Of a DNA stretch of 64,000 bases, positions 33,431 through 45,300 are shown piece after piece (positions within the stretch are counted from its first letter, which is position 1; each line of letters opens with the position of its first letter). Under the pieces are notes generated by a model. It saw only the letters and a program-made list of their open reading frames with translations. It was not told where the DNA came from and searched no databases. Position numbers and translations under genes: made by a program. Location: the NCBI GenBank assembly GCA_948567375.1, contig OX419758.1, forward strand, positions 35,841,001-35,905,000. Reading direction: 5' to 3'. This DNA is from Lunularia cruciata. Taxonomy: Eukaryota > Streptophyta > Marchantiopsida > Lunulariales > Lunulariaceae.

Positions 33431-36400
33431 GATATTATAGCCAACTTGGCCACCACAAATGCCAATGTTACATTTAAGCAATTGTGAGAAGATAACAAGC
33501 TGTACAAGAGACATCTTAATTTGGCCCTCAAGAAGGTGAGGTCGATGTCAAAGAAGGACCTGCCTGCTATCTATCATATTGAACAAGAAGATTTGGGATC
33601 TCCCGAGGTAGACGCGGAGATTGCAGGTTGCATGATCACATCGATACCCATTGACTTTGGGTCCGGTGTGAATGTCATGACTGAAGATACTGCGAATAGA
33701 CTCGGGTATCATACGTTTGAACCAACACCCCGAGTTTTGAAGTTTGCAGACCAAACCAGGAGACGGCCCTTGGGCATGCTGTCAAACATTACCACGATCA
33801 TTGGAGGGGTACCCTTCAAGTTGAATTACATCGTGTTGCGGCCAGTGACAAAAACTGGTTACCCTCTGTTGATCGGCATACCCTGGTTGTATAGTGCCCT
33901 AGTTGTAGTGGATTGGCATCAGTAGAAGTTAAGATTCAAGGACATTTCATCCAAGGATCAGAAGCTGGTGACTGTGAGTTGGACGAAGGTTCCCCATCTC
34001 GGGGAAACAAGTTTGTCAGAAGAGGAGGACGAGTCCAAAGATTCATCGTCTTCGTCTTCAGACGAATCCGAAGAAGAAGTCCAAGTTAATTACTTGGAAT
34101 GCTACGAGGTAGAGGCTGACGACGAAGATCCATATGACCTCGCCTCGGGTGAACCTGACTTGGAGGGAGGGGGTTTGATGGCCGCTCGCCTTGGAATAAG
34201 CCGAGTAAGCCACGTTGAAGGAGTCATCAACCCCGATGACTGTCAAGAGGTGTTACTCACTGAAGGAAAAATTTTAAAAATCTCAAAGACAGTTACTTCG
34301 GAGGAGTTGGCAGGATACACTGCCCTGTTTATAGAATTCCAGGATGTATTCGCCTGGTCGATTGATCAAATGCCGGGTATTCCACGAGAATTTGGAGAAC
34401 ACCGGATTGATTTGATGGAAGGTGCAGTTCCGATTCGGCAGCGACAATACCGCCTGAACCCGAAGTACTCGCTCTTGGTAAAAGATGAAATCGATAAGTA
34501 CTTAGGGGCCGGAATCATCTTCCCTGTCTTAAGCAGTGAATGGGTCTCCCCCATTGTCATTGTCCCAAAGAAGAAAACAGGGAAGATCCGAGTGTGCCAA
34601 GACTTCTGAAAATTGAACACAGTCACAAGGAAAGATCATCATCCCTTGCCTTTTACCGATACAATCTTAGACCAGGTAGCTGGGCATCCTTGTTATAGTT
34701 TTCTCGATGGATTTTTAGGGTACAATCAAGTATCCATTCGAGAAGAAGACAAGGATAAAACTACATTCACAACCGATTGGGGCACTTTTGCTTACAATCA
34801 AATGCCCTTTGGGTTGTGTAATGCTCCCACTACTTTCCAGCGGATGATGAATTCGATCTTTAAAGATTTCCTGCGCAAATTTGTCGAAGTTTTTATTGAT
34901 GACTTTTGTGTGTTTGGACGACGGGATGTACATAGAGATTACCTTCGCCAAATGTTTGAAAGGTGTCGTTTTGCCGGCTTGTCATTACACCTGGAGAAAT
35001 GCTTCTTCGCAATGAAGGAGGGAATTCTTCTGGGGCATCGGGTGTCAAGCCGAGGTATTGAAGTCAATGTTGAGAAGGTTAAAATAATCGCAGCTTTGGA
35101 ATCCCCGAAGAACATCCGGGAGCTGAGAGCCTTCTTGGGACATGTCGGATATTACACACGCTTCGTGTCAAACTATGCAGTGCTTGCTGCACCACTTACA
35201 AAGCTTATGAAGAAATCCGAATACTATCTGTGGGAAGCACATCAAGAAGAAGCCTTCCAGGTGTTGAAGAAGAAACTGGTTGAAGCACCAGTCATGAGGG
35301 CCCCAAATTGGGACGTCCCGTTTCATGTGTATGTGGACACTTCGTCCATGGCCATCGGGGTTGTCTTAAGTCAAAAGGACAAGAAGAAGAAAGACTACCC
35401 GGTGTATTACGCCAGCCGACAACTTTCAGTTTCTGAAAAGAATTATTCGACGATGGAAAGAGAAGCACTCGGAATGGTGTATGCCTACAAGAAATTTAGG
35501 CATTATTTGTTGGGGTATGAGTTTGTCTTCTATGTTGACCATTATGCATTGCAACATCTGGTCAAGAAGGCAGATTTATCGGGACAAATTGCAAGATGGA
35601 TCTTGTTATGACAAGAGTTCACGTATACTGTACAAGTGAGGAAGGGAGCTTCGCATTCGAATGCGGACTTCCTGTCCAGGTTAGACACTCAAGACCAGGA
35701 GTGGGAAATTGACAATCGGTTCCCTGACGAAGAGTTGTATCACTTATCAGCAATGAGAAGTACGAGGTATGCAGATGAATATAATTATCTGGATACTCTC
35801 CATTGTCCTGAGGGGATGGATCCGGAACAGCGGGCAGTCTTTCTCCGGAAAATGGGGCCGTACCAGCTTCAACACAGCATTTTATTTAAGATGGGCGAAG
35901 ACGAAGTACTTCGGTGATGCTTGGAATCATACGAAGTAGGAGGAGTAATTGAATCTTTACACTCCGAGGCATCAGGAGGACACTATGCTATGAAGAATAC
36001 TGTAAAGAAAATTCTTTCGGCAGGGTATTGGTGGCCTACAATGTACAAAGATGTACATGCTCATATTCGAAGCTGTGATGCGTGTCAGAGAACGGGGAAG
36101 CCGACGGCCACTTCTCAATGGCCTTTGAAACCAATTTTGCCTTTGGCCCCCTTTGAGAAATGGGGGATTGATTTTGTGGGTCCCATTCAACCAGTAACCC
36201 GAGTCACAAGAAAGCGATATATTTTGGTTTGCACTGATTACACTACCAAGATGGTTGAAGCGGAAGCAACTTGCAGAGATGATGCTGAAACTGTGGCGGA
36301 ATTTTTCTTTCAAAACATCATCTCCCGATATGGGTGTCCTCTAGAATTGGTCAGTGACCGAGGAACACATTTTTGAACTCTGTAATGGAGGAGTTAACCA

Positions 36401-36665
36401 AGTATTTTCAGATTAAACATCGGAAGACGACTCCTTATAACCCAAAAGCGAATGGCTTAACGGAAAAAGCAAATGGGTTACTTTGTAAAATTTTGAAAAA
36501 GGTGACTGTCAATTATGCCTATGACTGGGATACAAAATTACCAGCCGCTTTATGGGCCTATCGGACAACAGAGAAGATGACAACCAAAAAAACCCCATAC
36601 TTCTTGACATATGGCTTGCACCCCATACTGCCAGTTGAATTTGAAGTTCCGACTTATCGAGTCCT
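33431..36665 (+). pseudogene. L2 protease, reverse transcriptase, RNase H and integrase
   Basis: Frame 2 runs from 33521 to 36376 with only isolated stops (33922-33924, 34607-34609, 35609-35611, 35918-35920). Protease has IPIDFGSGVNVM and GYPLLIGIPW. Reverse transcriptase has SEWVSPIVIVPKKK, MPFGLCNAPTTFQRMMN and VFIDDFCVFG (about 34892). RNase H has YVDTSSMAIGV, MEREALG and FYVDHYALQ. Integrase has HSEASGGHYA...CDACQRT, WGIDFVGP, LVSDRGTHF and NGLTEKANG, so all catalytic residues are kept. One base is lost near 36372. S2 interrupts the gene at 36669. It belongs with the tail at 41957-42359. Confidence 0.92.
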
Positions 36666-36669
36666 GTGC

Positions 36670-37359
36670 TGTGAGCCGGCCTGTCTCTCACTCAGGATGA
36701 ACCTCTGATGGCTATTATGGTAGCACACCATGGACTAAGAAGGCAAGGAACCCCAACTCCATCATACTCCTCCAAGGCTAACACTCCAAGACTCAAGACA
36801 TTGCTCACTAGAGAACTCAATGAGAGAGAGATAGTTGCAAATGAAAGGATGATGAGTACCTCCTCACCCCTTGTTTATATACTTGTGAAATAGTTATGTA
36901 CCAAAGTTACTAATTACCGTTGTAACTCAAATTACTAGACTAAAAGTCAAGTAAAGTCAAAAAGTAGAAAGGAATATCCATTCACATGGGCATATTCCCC
37001 TAAGCATGTGGTCTTATCTTGACCCAACCACTAAAGCAAGGATTCCTTCACATGGGCTATCCTTGGACTAAAGAAGAATCCAAAACAAAAAGGCTTGCGG
37101 GCCCAAGAGTTCTCAACTCTTTCCCCAAAGCCAAACACCTAGGAATAATACCAAGTCAACACACTAAAATCCAAAATAGTGGTGCTCATCTTTTCTACTT
37201 CCTCTAAAGTAAGGTCCACTCTATCTTAGCTATGACTAACTTTAGCTAACCATGACTAATATAGAACCATCCTTTAACTCTATAAATAATATCTCTTAAG
37301 TACTTGTAATACCAAGCTAAATATCACAATACCACACACATGCACAAATGGGTGTTACA
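36670..37359 (-). repeat. 3' LTR of S2
   Basis: 690 bp. In element sense it begins TGTAACACCCAT and ends GGCCGGCTCACA. In element sense a TATATAAACAAGG promoter-like site lies about two thirds of the way in. Confidence 0.94.
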
Positions 37360-37370
37360 TTTACCCCTGG
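37360..37370 (-). promoter_or_regulatory. Polypurine tract of S2
   Basis: CCAGGGGTAAA on the minus strand abuts the 3' LTR. S1 has CTGGAGGTAAA in the same place. Confidence 0.75.
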
Positions 37371-38069
37371 ACTAAGTTTTCACTTTGTCCTCAAAGATAA
37401 ATCCAGCCTCCTTGAGCTTATCAATCTCCTCCTTCACAACCAAAGATATTGGTGGGCCAATGCGACGTTGCTTTTGGTGGATGGTCTTGCATGTGACTCC
37501 ACCTCTATCTTGTGCTCCTCCAAGGTGACTTCCTTCAAATCCTTGTAACTAAAAGCAAACACATGGATGAACTTGCGGAAAATCTCCTCAAATCTCACCT
37601 TCTCCTCCTTGGTAACATTTGGGCCATACTTGAGGGTAGATAACCTTCTCTCTACCTCCTCAAGTGTCAATGGTGATTTATCTGGGTCCTTCAAAACCTC
37701 TGGCTTAGGTGCAAAATCCATAGCACACAAAGGATACACATCTGAATCAGATTCAGATTCATCCTCCTCCGTGGAAGTCTCCTCTTCCATGCTTGTGTCC
37801 ACACTTGAAGCTCCTTCTTCAGAATCTGATTCCCAATAATCAGAAGATGGTGTATCTGAATGTGAAGTGTTGGTGGTGTTAGTCACAGGAACAGTGACTC
37901 TATGGTTTGATGGCCCAATCCTCAAGTACCCTTTGTGCCATCGATCAGTTGTGCGTGCTGCTCTCAACCATGGCCTCCCAAGAAGTAAGTCATAGCTTGA
38001 ATCCTTCAAGACTTGGAAAGTCATGAGATTTTGAACTCCCATAACTGAAACTACCACCTTATCCATCAC
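37371..38069 (-). pseudogene. S2 truncated pol (protease-RT linker and first RT residues)
   Basis: The minus-strand frame from 38069 follows gag-protease and aligns with S1 675-1350 (FLLGRPW-like LLLGRPWLRAA, an acidic linker, EEHRIEVESHARP-like segment). A one-base loss near 37480 ends this frame in ALAHQYLWL. In the other frame it reaches KLKEAGFIFE and then jumps directly to DKVKT and a stop. In S1 the sequences on either side of this join lie at 1346 and 47689 and both contain TTTGAGG. All of RT, RNase H and integrase has been removed. Confidence 0.88.
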
Positions 38070-38071
38070 CC

Positions 38072-39694
38072 CTACTGGTCGAACTTGTGCTTGTTTGCCA
38101 TGCTCACCACAAATGTTGAAGGTCTTGAGGGTATCATACCCAACTTCTTCATCAACCTTTCTGACATGGCATTCACTGCTGATCCTCCATCAACCAATGC
38201 ATCCTTGATGTTGTGACCATTCACTCTCACATCAATCTTGGAGGCATATTCACAAGCCTCCCATGGTGCTGGCTTGGCATCCACCACCCCCATTGATACT
38301 GGAACTTTTGCCTTCTTCTTCTTCTTGCTCCTTGTAGAACTCAAACCACCTCTAAGCTCCTTTCTCAAGGTAGGGTTCAAAGCAATTAATTGGCCCACTG
38401 TGATGTTAGCCTTGTGACTACCAACATCCTCCAACACATTATAGTTCCATTGTTGCTTTGAGATCAAGAAGTCCTCCATCCCCAACTTCTTCCTTGGAGT
38501 CTTTGTTGTTGATGGTGTTGAGGTGCGAGTGCTCCTAGTTGACATAGGAGGATCCTTGCTTGAAATAAATCCTTGAGAAGAGTGAACATCCTCTGCAAAA
38601 CGAGCTCTCTTCTTCTCTTGTGCCAAAAGCTCCAAATTAAGACCCTTGGAGTTTGAGCACTCTCCCTTCTCATACTTGCTCTCAACCACATCTATGGATG
38701 CTATCTCCTTACCTTTGTTGGGATTAGGAGCCACTTGGGTTTCACTACCTCCCTCTTTCCCTCTATTGGCTCCCTCATAACCCCTTCCTCCATGGTAAGT
38801 GGAATTTGGGCAATTCCTTTGGATATGGCCTCTTCCTCCACAACCAAAACAATTTCTATCATTGAAATTGTTGGCTGGTTGGCCTCCTCTATATGGATAG
38901 TTTCCATAACTCCTAGGCCCTCTCCCTACATTCTGATCCACCTCTCTCTTCTCCCATAGTTGCACCACATTGATCTTGAGATCCGCAAGTTGTTCTGTGA
39001 TGGTTTGGAGTGGATCTTTTGGTGGAGGTGCAAGAACTGGAGCAACTACTACTTGTGGTGCAACCCTTGTCACCAAAGTATCAGAAGTTCCACCATACTT
39101 GTAGCCTTGAGGAGGATGCACAACCTCCTTCGCCACCAAATCACTCTCATCCCCTTCCAAACTCTCCTCCATACGAATTGTGATCTTGATAGCTTCAACC
39201 TTGGAAGAAGGTTTCTCATATCTCACCTTGCTTCTAATTTGTGGTCTCAATCCTCCCACAAAATTCTTGGTGAGCATGGCCCCTATGCCAATCATTGTAG
39301 TCTCCACATCATCCCCACCCTTCCTCAACACTATGCGAAATCTGGACTCCAACTTTTCCACTCTTTCCACATAGACTCTCACTTTCTCTCCATCTCCTTG
39401 CTTGAGAAATGTAACCTCACTCATCAATCTCTCATAACTCTCATCAGGAAGAAAGTTCTCAATGAGTGCTGAAGTCAAAGTCTCCCAAGACTCCTCTTCC
39501 CCCTCTCTCCTCTCTCTCTTTTGGTATTCTGACTCATACTATGTAAGTGCTGCATCCTCAAAGAAATCTGGTAATAATGAGGCCCACTCATTCTTCCTCC
39601 TCTCATTGTTTCCTATGCAAACTCTCTTGAAGTCTCTCACAAAGGCCTCCACATCTTCTCCATCCTTGGCAAAGAAAACCGGAAGTTTCCCCAT
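38072..39694 (-). pseudogene. S2 gag and protease
   Basis: Starts with ATG at 39694 (MGKLPVFFAKDG...). TAG at 39539-39541 interrupts an otherwise open frame; the downstream 468 codons (39478-38072) are intact. Gag core includes FLKQGDGEKVRVYVERVE and GGLRPQIRSKVRYE. One zinc knuckle, CFGCGGRGHIQRNC, lies at about 38850. The protease active site reads LVDGGSAVNAMSE near 38190. The C-terminal end is shifted by a one-base loss after SMANKH. Since LTRs are nearly identical, gag was probably functional recently; the single stop may be post-insertional. Confidence 0.9.
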
Positions 39695-39785
39695 CTTAAC
39701 CCCTCACTATCTTTCTTTTCTCTCAATTTTTTTTTCTCTTTTCTTTTCTCTCACTCTATTACTAATAGAGTATATACATGACTAA

Positions 39786-39928
39786 CACCATCTGAGAATA
39801 ATCCACTCTAGGGAACAAAAAAGGTTCAGGTTGCTCCAAGATTTCTATAGCAACATCAAATCCTAGAATGCATATTAATCTAACTCTCATGGATAGTTTA
39901 TCCATAAGTTGAAAGATTATCTCCATCA
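39786..39928. other. Spacer between accessory ORF and gag of S2
   Basis: Short AT-rich interval with no reading frame or motif that I recognise. It follows, in element sense, the accessory ORF stop at 39929. Confidence 0.5.
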
Positions 39929-40402
39929 CTAATCTTGAGAACTAGCTGATGAAGGTGGTAGTATTTCTGTAGCTGTACTAAGACTCTCTCCAAGATCCTT
40001 CACCAAAGTTTCCAAAAGTGCTTTTACTCCACTACACTCATGTCCTTTTGGAAGTCCTTCAACTCCACAAACCTCACACAACTCCTTGGTCTTAGATCTC
40101 CTCCCTCCCAATCTTGGTGAAGAAGGTCCAACATGCAAACCCAAGTCAAGTAAGCCTCTCCTTTCCCTCAATCTCTTGCTCTCAAAGGTCAATGGACATG
40201 AACTTGCCTTATGTCCCTTCTCTCCACATAGAAAGCACTTAGACTCACTCTTTCCTCCAAGTGGTGTAGGTTTTTGGATCCTCTCAACACTCTCTTCAAA
40301 TTCTATTGTAAACTCTCTTTTCCTCAAATCCACCCTTACAATCACCTCAATTCCTTGGGGAACCTTGCATAATCTCAATTTCCACTCTTGATGACCCTCC
40401 AT
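39929..40402 (-). CDS. Accessory zinc-knuckle ORF upstream of gag in S2
   Basis: ATG at 40402 (MEGHQEWKL...) gives 157 codons; the same frame reaches back to GTG at 40426. The protein has VPQGIEVIVRVDLRKREF, a CCHC box CFLCGEKGHKASSC, and a second Cys/His cluster CEVCGVEGLPKGHEC, then an Ala/Ser-rich tail. It does not resemble gag capsid, and gag with its own knuckle follows separately. A further 40 codons in another frame at 40563-40430 may be its original N-terminus lost to a frameshift. It could bind nucleic acid. I cannot match it to a named family. Confidence 0.65.
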   Translation of the reverse strand: MEGHQEWKLRLCKVPQGIEVIVRVDLRKREFTIEFEESVERIQKPTPLGGKSESKCFLCGEKGHKASSCPLTFESKRLRERRGLLDLGLHVGPSSPRLGGRRSKTKELCEVCGVEGLPKGHECSGVKALLETLVKDLGESLSTATEILPPSSASSQD

Positions 40403-40563
40403 GTTCCCCAAGATGAATCTAAACACTCAAACATGCTTTTTGTTGATCTCAAACTTCTCATGCATGAGATCTCCACTCTGCAGAATTGACCCTTCCTCAC
40501 AATGTCACTCAAATCTCCCAACCAATATGTCACAGTCCTCTGAAATTTTCCACACTTGATCAC

Positions 40564-41050
40564 AACTCCAGGGCGTCTCTACCTGCAAAATTTCAGATCT
40601 TTTCATTGAGCCATTTGGCCTAGACACCTTTCTATTCAGCACCCATATTTCAGATTTGGTCTGAAAACCACCCCCCTTACTTCAAAAACTCATAACGCCC
40701 TGCGCAAAAACGATCTCTCTCTAATTTTTGTGGTAGCAGGTAGAATACAATGCACTGAATTTTCTTAGAAATTTTCAGAACAATTCACTGACAATTAAAG
40801 AAATGGCAGACTCTGTACAATTTTCCAGAGAGCATGCAGTTGCGGGAGCACTTTACCCTATCAACTTTCAAAAATTCTAGCCCAGTGCACATAGAAGCTC
40901 TCTCAATAATTTTAAGTGTGCTAACTGAAAGATAACCCAAGCTATCATGTGTAGAAATCTCAAATTTAGATCTTAAACTTGAGATTTTGCCCAAAATCAC
41001 CTTAATCCCCAAAATCTGCAATCCACCTCACACAATCTCTCCAATTCCTC
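40564..41050 (-). other. Untranslated leader of S2
   Basis: About 490 bp between the small leader ORF and the accessory ORF. It is AT-rich with no long frame on the sense strand. Confidence 0.55.
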
Positions 41051-41221
41051 TCATGTGTACAAGATGTACAAAATCACCTCAAAGATATCATAATGAACTA
41101 CAGGGTATACAAATGGATCTTGGTTCTCTAACATAAGTTCAGCACTCTCCTCTCCTAATGTTCTCTCCAAGTGAGCTCTCATAGCCTCCTTCTGCCTAAT
41201 GTAGAATTGGACGCGGAACAT
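41051..41221 (-). CDS. Small leader ORF of S2 (57 codons)
   Basis: ATG at 41221, just 20 bp after the primer site in element sense, to TGA at 41051. It includes SAELMLENQDPFVYPVVHYD. A similar stretch, ESMIENPDPIVLLVLTY, occurs in a minus-strand ORF at 58191-58433, suggesting conservation in related elements. It might be a regulatory upstream ORF or a remnant of a longer protein. Confidence 0.4.
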   Translation of the reverse strand: MFRVQFYIRQKEAMRAHLERTLGEESAELMLENQDPFVYPVVHYDIFEVILYILYT

Positions 41222-41240
41222 TATCTTGCCTTCTAGAGAG

Positions 41241-41258
41241 GTCCCGGCAAGGGAACCA
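41241..41258 (-). promoter_or_regulatory. Primer binding site of S2
   Basis: Minus-strand TGGTTCCCTTGCCGGGAC, four bases after the 5' LTR. It resembles the tRNA-Asp type but with several mismatches, so the primer tRNA is uncertain. Confidence 0.65.
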
Positions 41259-41262
41259 AAAA

Positions 41263-41952
41263 TGTGAGCCGGCCTGTCTCTCACTCAGGATGAACCTCTG
41301 ATGGCTATTATGGTAGCGCACTATGGACTAAGAAGGCAAGGAACCCCAACTCCATCATACTCCTCCAAGGCTAACACTCCAAGACTCAAGACATTGCTCA
41401 CTAGAGAACTCAATGAGAGAGAGATAGTTGCAAATGAAAGGATGATGAGTACCTCCTCACCCCTTGTTTATATACTTGTGAAATATTTACGTACTAAAGT
41501 TACTAATTACCGTTGTAACTCAAATTACTAGACTAAAAGTCAAGTAAAGTCAAAAAGTAGAAAGGAATATCCATTCACATGGGCATATTCCCCTAAGCAT
41601 GTGGTCTTATCTTGACCCAACCACTAAAGCAAGGATTCCTTCACATGGGCTATCCTTGGACTAAAGAAGAATCCAAAACAAAAAGGCTTGCGGGCCCAAG
41701 AGTTTTCAACTCTTTCCTCAAAGCCAAACACCTAGGAATAATACCAAGTCAACACACTAAAATCCAAAATAGTGGTGCTCATCTTTTCTACTTCCTCTAA
41801 AGTAAGGTCCACTCTATCTTAGCTATGACTAACTTTAGCTAACCATGACTAATATAGAACCATCCTTTAACTCTATAAATAATATCTCTTAAGTACTTGT
41901 AATACCAAGCTAAATATCACAATACCACACACATGCACAAATGGGTGTTACA
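41263..41952 (-). repeat. 5' LTR of S2
   Basis: 690 bp, TGTAACACCC to GGCTCACA in element sense. The TATA-like box is at 41467-41474 (TATATAAA on the minus strand). Confidence 0.94.
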
Positions 41953-41956
41953 GTGC

Positions 41957-42359
41957 GAAGAACAAATGTCGGAAGAGGAAAGTCAGGATCTTCGGATTCA
42001 TCAACTAATGTGGTTAGAAGAGAAAAGAGACGATGCAATGCAAACCACGAAAGAAGTACAAGCACAGCGGAAAGTCAGGCACGATTAGAGAATCAAGCCT
42101 ATGACTGTACGAGAAGGGGATTTGGTTTTGTTATATGATAATCGCCAAATATTTTTTCCAGGCAAGTTGCATTTGCGATGGATGGGTCCCTATCGAGTTT
42201 GTCATCTTTACAAAAAATGGATCCATGCAACTCGTCGATTTGGAAGGTAATCCTTTTGCCACTCGAGTAAACTGGTGGAGAGTTTGGAGATATTGGACCA
42301 TAGACTCGGAAGTTTCTAAGACACCCGAGGTCTATGTTCGCGGGGACGCTCCCATTTGA
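41957..42359 (+). pseudogene. L2 integrase C-terminus
   Basis: Resumes after S2 with MSEEESQDLRIHQLMWLEEK and continues to GKLHLRWMGPYRV, the GPF/Y module, then ends at TGA 42357-42359. TAG near 42087 and one frameshift near 42210 damage it. No chromodomain follows. Confidence 0.88.
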
Positions 42360-42370
42360 GGGAGGGGGTA
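42358..42370 (+). promoter_or_regulatory. Polypurine tract of L2
   Basis: GAGGGAGGGGGTA immediately before the 3' LTR, identical to L1. Confidence 0.88.
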
Positions 42371-45300
42371 TGTGGTGCCCACATTTTTTGTTTTTTTTTA
42401 AAATAAAGCAGAAGAAGTGTATAGAGAAGTCGGATTGCGCCTGTTTGGCCAAAGAAGACAAAGAAAACTGTCTTCGGGGTGAAACCCAAAGTAAAGTGAC
42501 CTTGGGTCATAAGGCAAAGTACTCTGAAATGCCATGTCAGCATACGATACGAAGTAAATTGTCTTTGGCTCGGGGGGAGCTCAACCCGAGGCAAAGACAG
42601 TCTAACAACCTTTCGTCGGGGCGAGAAATTCAAGAAGGGGCCGTTTCAAAATTGGCGGCTCATACGCGCGAAGGTGGGGCGACAGTGACAGGTGCATGCA
42701 GGAGGTGTGATTTCTTGGTAGAAACTCGAAGTGACGGAAGATGAAGAAGTGCAACTCTATAAAAATCGAAACTGCAACGACGAAATGTTGAGAAATTTTC
42801 CTTCGCCGTTGAGGAGTTGTCTTGCAGGTGATCAGGGAAAGGGACATAGCGTTGGACTCGTGTTAGTGTGTAAGGGAGAAGTCGAGAGAGAGAAATCGAG
42901 AGACCGAAAGAAAGTAGAAGAGATGGGAGGAGGGAAGAAGAACTCCGAATTTGCAATGAGAAATCATGCAATTTGGAGATTAGATGTAGTAGCGAGGATT
43001 GAAGTCTTGAGCCGACTTCGGATCACCTTTCTGGCATGGAATTGGAACGTAAGTTTTCCAGGATTCATGACAGAAATCATCGAGAGTAAATGTCTCGATG
43101 GTCCCGAGGAAGAAGGGAAGAGAGGAAATCCGGCTCGCTGGACAGAGTCGGATTGGAGACTCGTACTCGGGAAGGAGGCAGGCTTGGAGCAGGGGGCCAC
43201 GTTCTTGGGGAAAGGAGAGATAGCTCAAGAAACACAAGAGGTGAGAGAAGCCTTCTCGTCGAAGAGGACGAAGAATGGGTATAAAGTTTAGAGCTATAAG
43301 GACCCAGTGAGGAGGGGAATTGTGAGTGCACTAATGGCCCTCTTGAAGCCGGAGAGAACTACCTATGTGATGAAACACCAAGCGGTGTTCTTTCACAAGT
43401 TATTTGCAAGAGAACCGATAAATTGGGCAAGGTGCTTTCACGGAAGAACGAGGCAAATGGTGTGGAATCTGCGAGATAAGTCGCCTCCCCACTACATCGT
43501 ACCATTTGCAGCCCACTTTTACCTCGGGTTAAATCTGCTCAATGTGGCTGAGCGTAATCGAATGGTGTCTCATTTCCATCCTGATTTGAGAAGAGAAGTC
43601 GACGCGGAGGAGCAGCAATACATTCTCCAAATCCGGAGCGCAGACAATTACTATGCGAAGACAGGGAAGAACGTGGAGGTTGTTGAAAGTACCCCGACAA
43701 AGAAGAGAACTCGGCAAGCAGACGCCAAAGAAAACAAGAAACCTCGGAAGATGCAGAAAAATAACCCGAGGCAAGGAATGGTGGTGATTGAGTCGGAAGA
43801 TGAAGACTCAGAAGGCAAAGCCGAGCTCAAGACGGAGGACTCAGAACGTGAGGAGGAACCTGAGCTGACACTGCAGAGTGGAGATACAAGCAGTGACAGT
43901 GAAGACGGTGGAGAAATGACCTCGGCACCAGCGGCTGAAGAATACGAAGAAGAAATTCAAGCCGAAGACAATGCGGCGCTGGAAGACGAAGTACCGGTGC
44001 TCGAGGAGAAGAAGATCGCAGTACAGCGAGGAATTTGCTTGAGACGTAAGGCGAAGGGTGAAGCGGGACCGAGTAGAGTGAAGGAAGAGGTAGAAGGAAG
44101 CTCAGGCAGTGAGGCATCAATTCCGATACAAAGACTCCAGAGAAGAAGGCGAGAATCGGGAGAACACGAAGAAAGAAGAGAGACTACTCCGCGGAAGAAC
44201 GAAGGTATCAGTAATGGAGTAGATTACCTGTGGATGGTAGTCTGTCCGTTGTTGGTGAAGTTGGAGAAGAAGAAGACAGAGATGCAGTCGACTTGTCCAG
44301 AGGTAAAGACTGTATTGCAAGTGGTATCAAGATTAGAAGAAGAAAACTCGGAGTTGAAGAAGAGTATAACCCGAGGTGAGAGGGAGAGAGAAGTACTGCA
44401 AGCGGAAGCAGTGGAGAGAGGTCAGGTAATCAAAGACCTGAAGAGAGAAGTGAGCTATCGAGAGGATCTTGCAAGGAAGAGTGACGTCGTAAGGGAGAGA
44501 CAAGTAGCTGAATTTGAAATCTTGAAGCAGCAGTTTGCTGATTCAAGAGTAGAGCTCATCCATGCTATGGCGAGAGTAGCATCAAAGGATCAAGAGCTCG
44601 ATCGAGTGATGGAGAGTATGGAGGAGAAGAAGCAACTCTGGTAGCGAGAGTTGGCTGCAAGATATGGAGAAGAAGAGAGATTACGAGACTTACTTCGTAA
44701 TCAGGAAGAGAAGGTTGCACAGAAGGAGAAAGAGAAGGACGCGGTGAAGGCCGAATTCGAAAAAGAATTGGCGATGTACAGAGAGGAATGGCTTGCAGAT
44801 CGGGAACGAGAAAGGAAGACAAGATTAGAGCCATTGCAGGAGATAGTCCTCAGGGTAAACGCGATGTTAAGTACAGAAGCCAATGTTCGAATTGAAGAAG
44901 CGCGTCTGCACGAGTTGAAGCTGTTGGTGCAGGAGACGAGGCGAAGGCAAGCGAAAGATACAGATTTGAATGTCTTGTTGATTAAATTGAGAACTTGTGT
45001 AGATAGGAAGATCTTAGAAGTAGAAGACAATATTGTGATTAGATTAGACTTAGTAAGAATAGAGTTAGAAAAGCTTCGGCAGGATGTTAAAGCAAAACTC
45101 GACGTAGATAACATCGGGATCCAAATGTCTTCGGAGTTGCCCTCAGCGACAGTAGAGAAGAGTGGGTCGAAAGATGAAGAGTTAGATAGATTACCCACTA
45201 GTGCAATTTCAGACCAGGAAAGAGAATTGCTGGATCTGGTAGAAGATGTAGGAGTTGTGAAACCTGAGGACAGAGTAGTAGGAAGTAAGATTACTTTGGG

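Larger units (their letters stand above)
36670..41952 (-). mobile_element. Family-S element S2, gag-protease only, with GTGC target duplication
   Basis: 5283 bp on the minus strand: 5' LTR 41263-41952, primer site, leader, accessory ORF, gag, protease, truncated pol, polypurine tract, 3' LTR 36670-37359. The flanks are GTGC at 36666-36669 and 41953-41956; the base on either side does not extend the match, so the duplication looks 4 bp. I could spot about seven differences between its LTRs (roughly 1%), so it is younger than L2, which it interrupts. Reverse transcriptase, RNase H and integrase are absent, making it non-autonomous. Confidence 0.94.

Noticed and set aside
41953-42359. Possible chromodomain at the integrase C-terminus
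   Set aside because: After the GPY segment the frame ends within about 60 residues, and no chromodomain aromatic pattern is present in L1 or L2.
42357-42370. An envelope-like gene between pol and the 3' LTR
   Set aside because: Pol stops within about 15 bp (L2), 90 bp (L1) or 50 bp (S1) of the 3' LTR, leaving no room.
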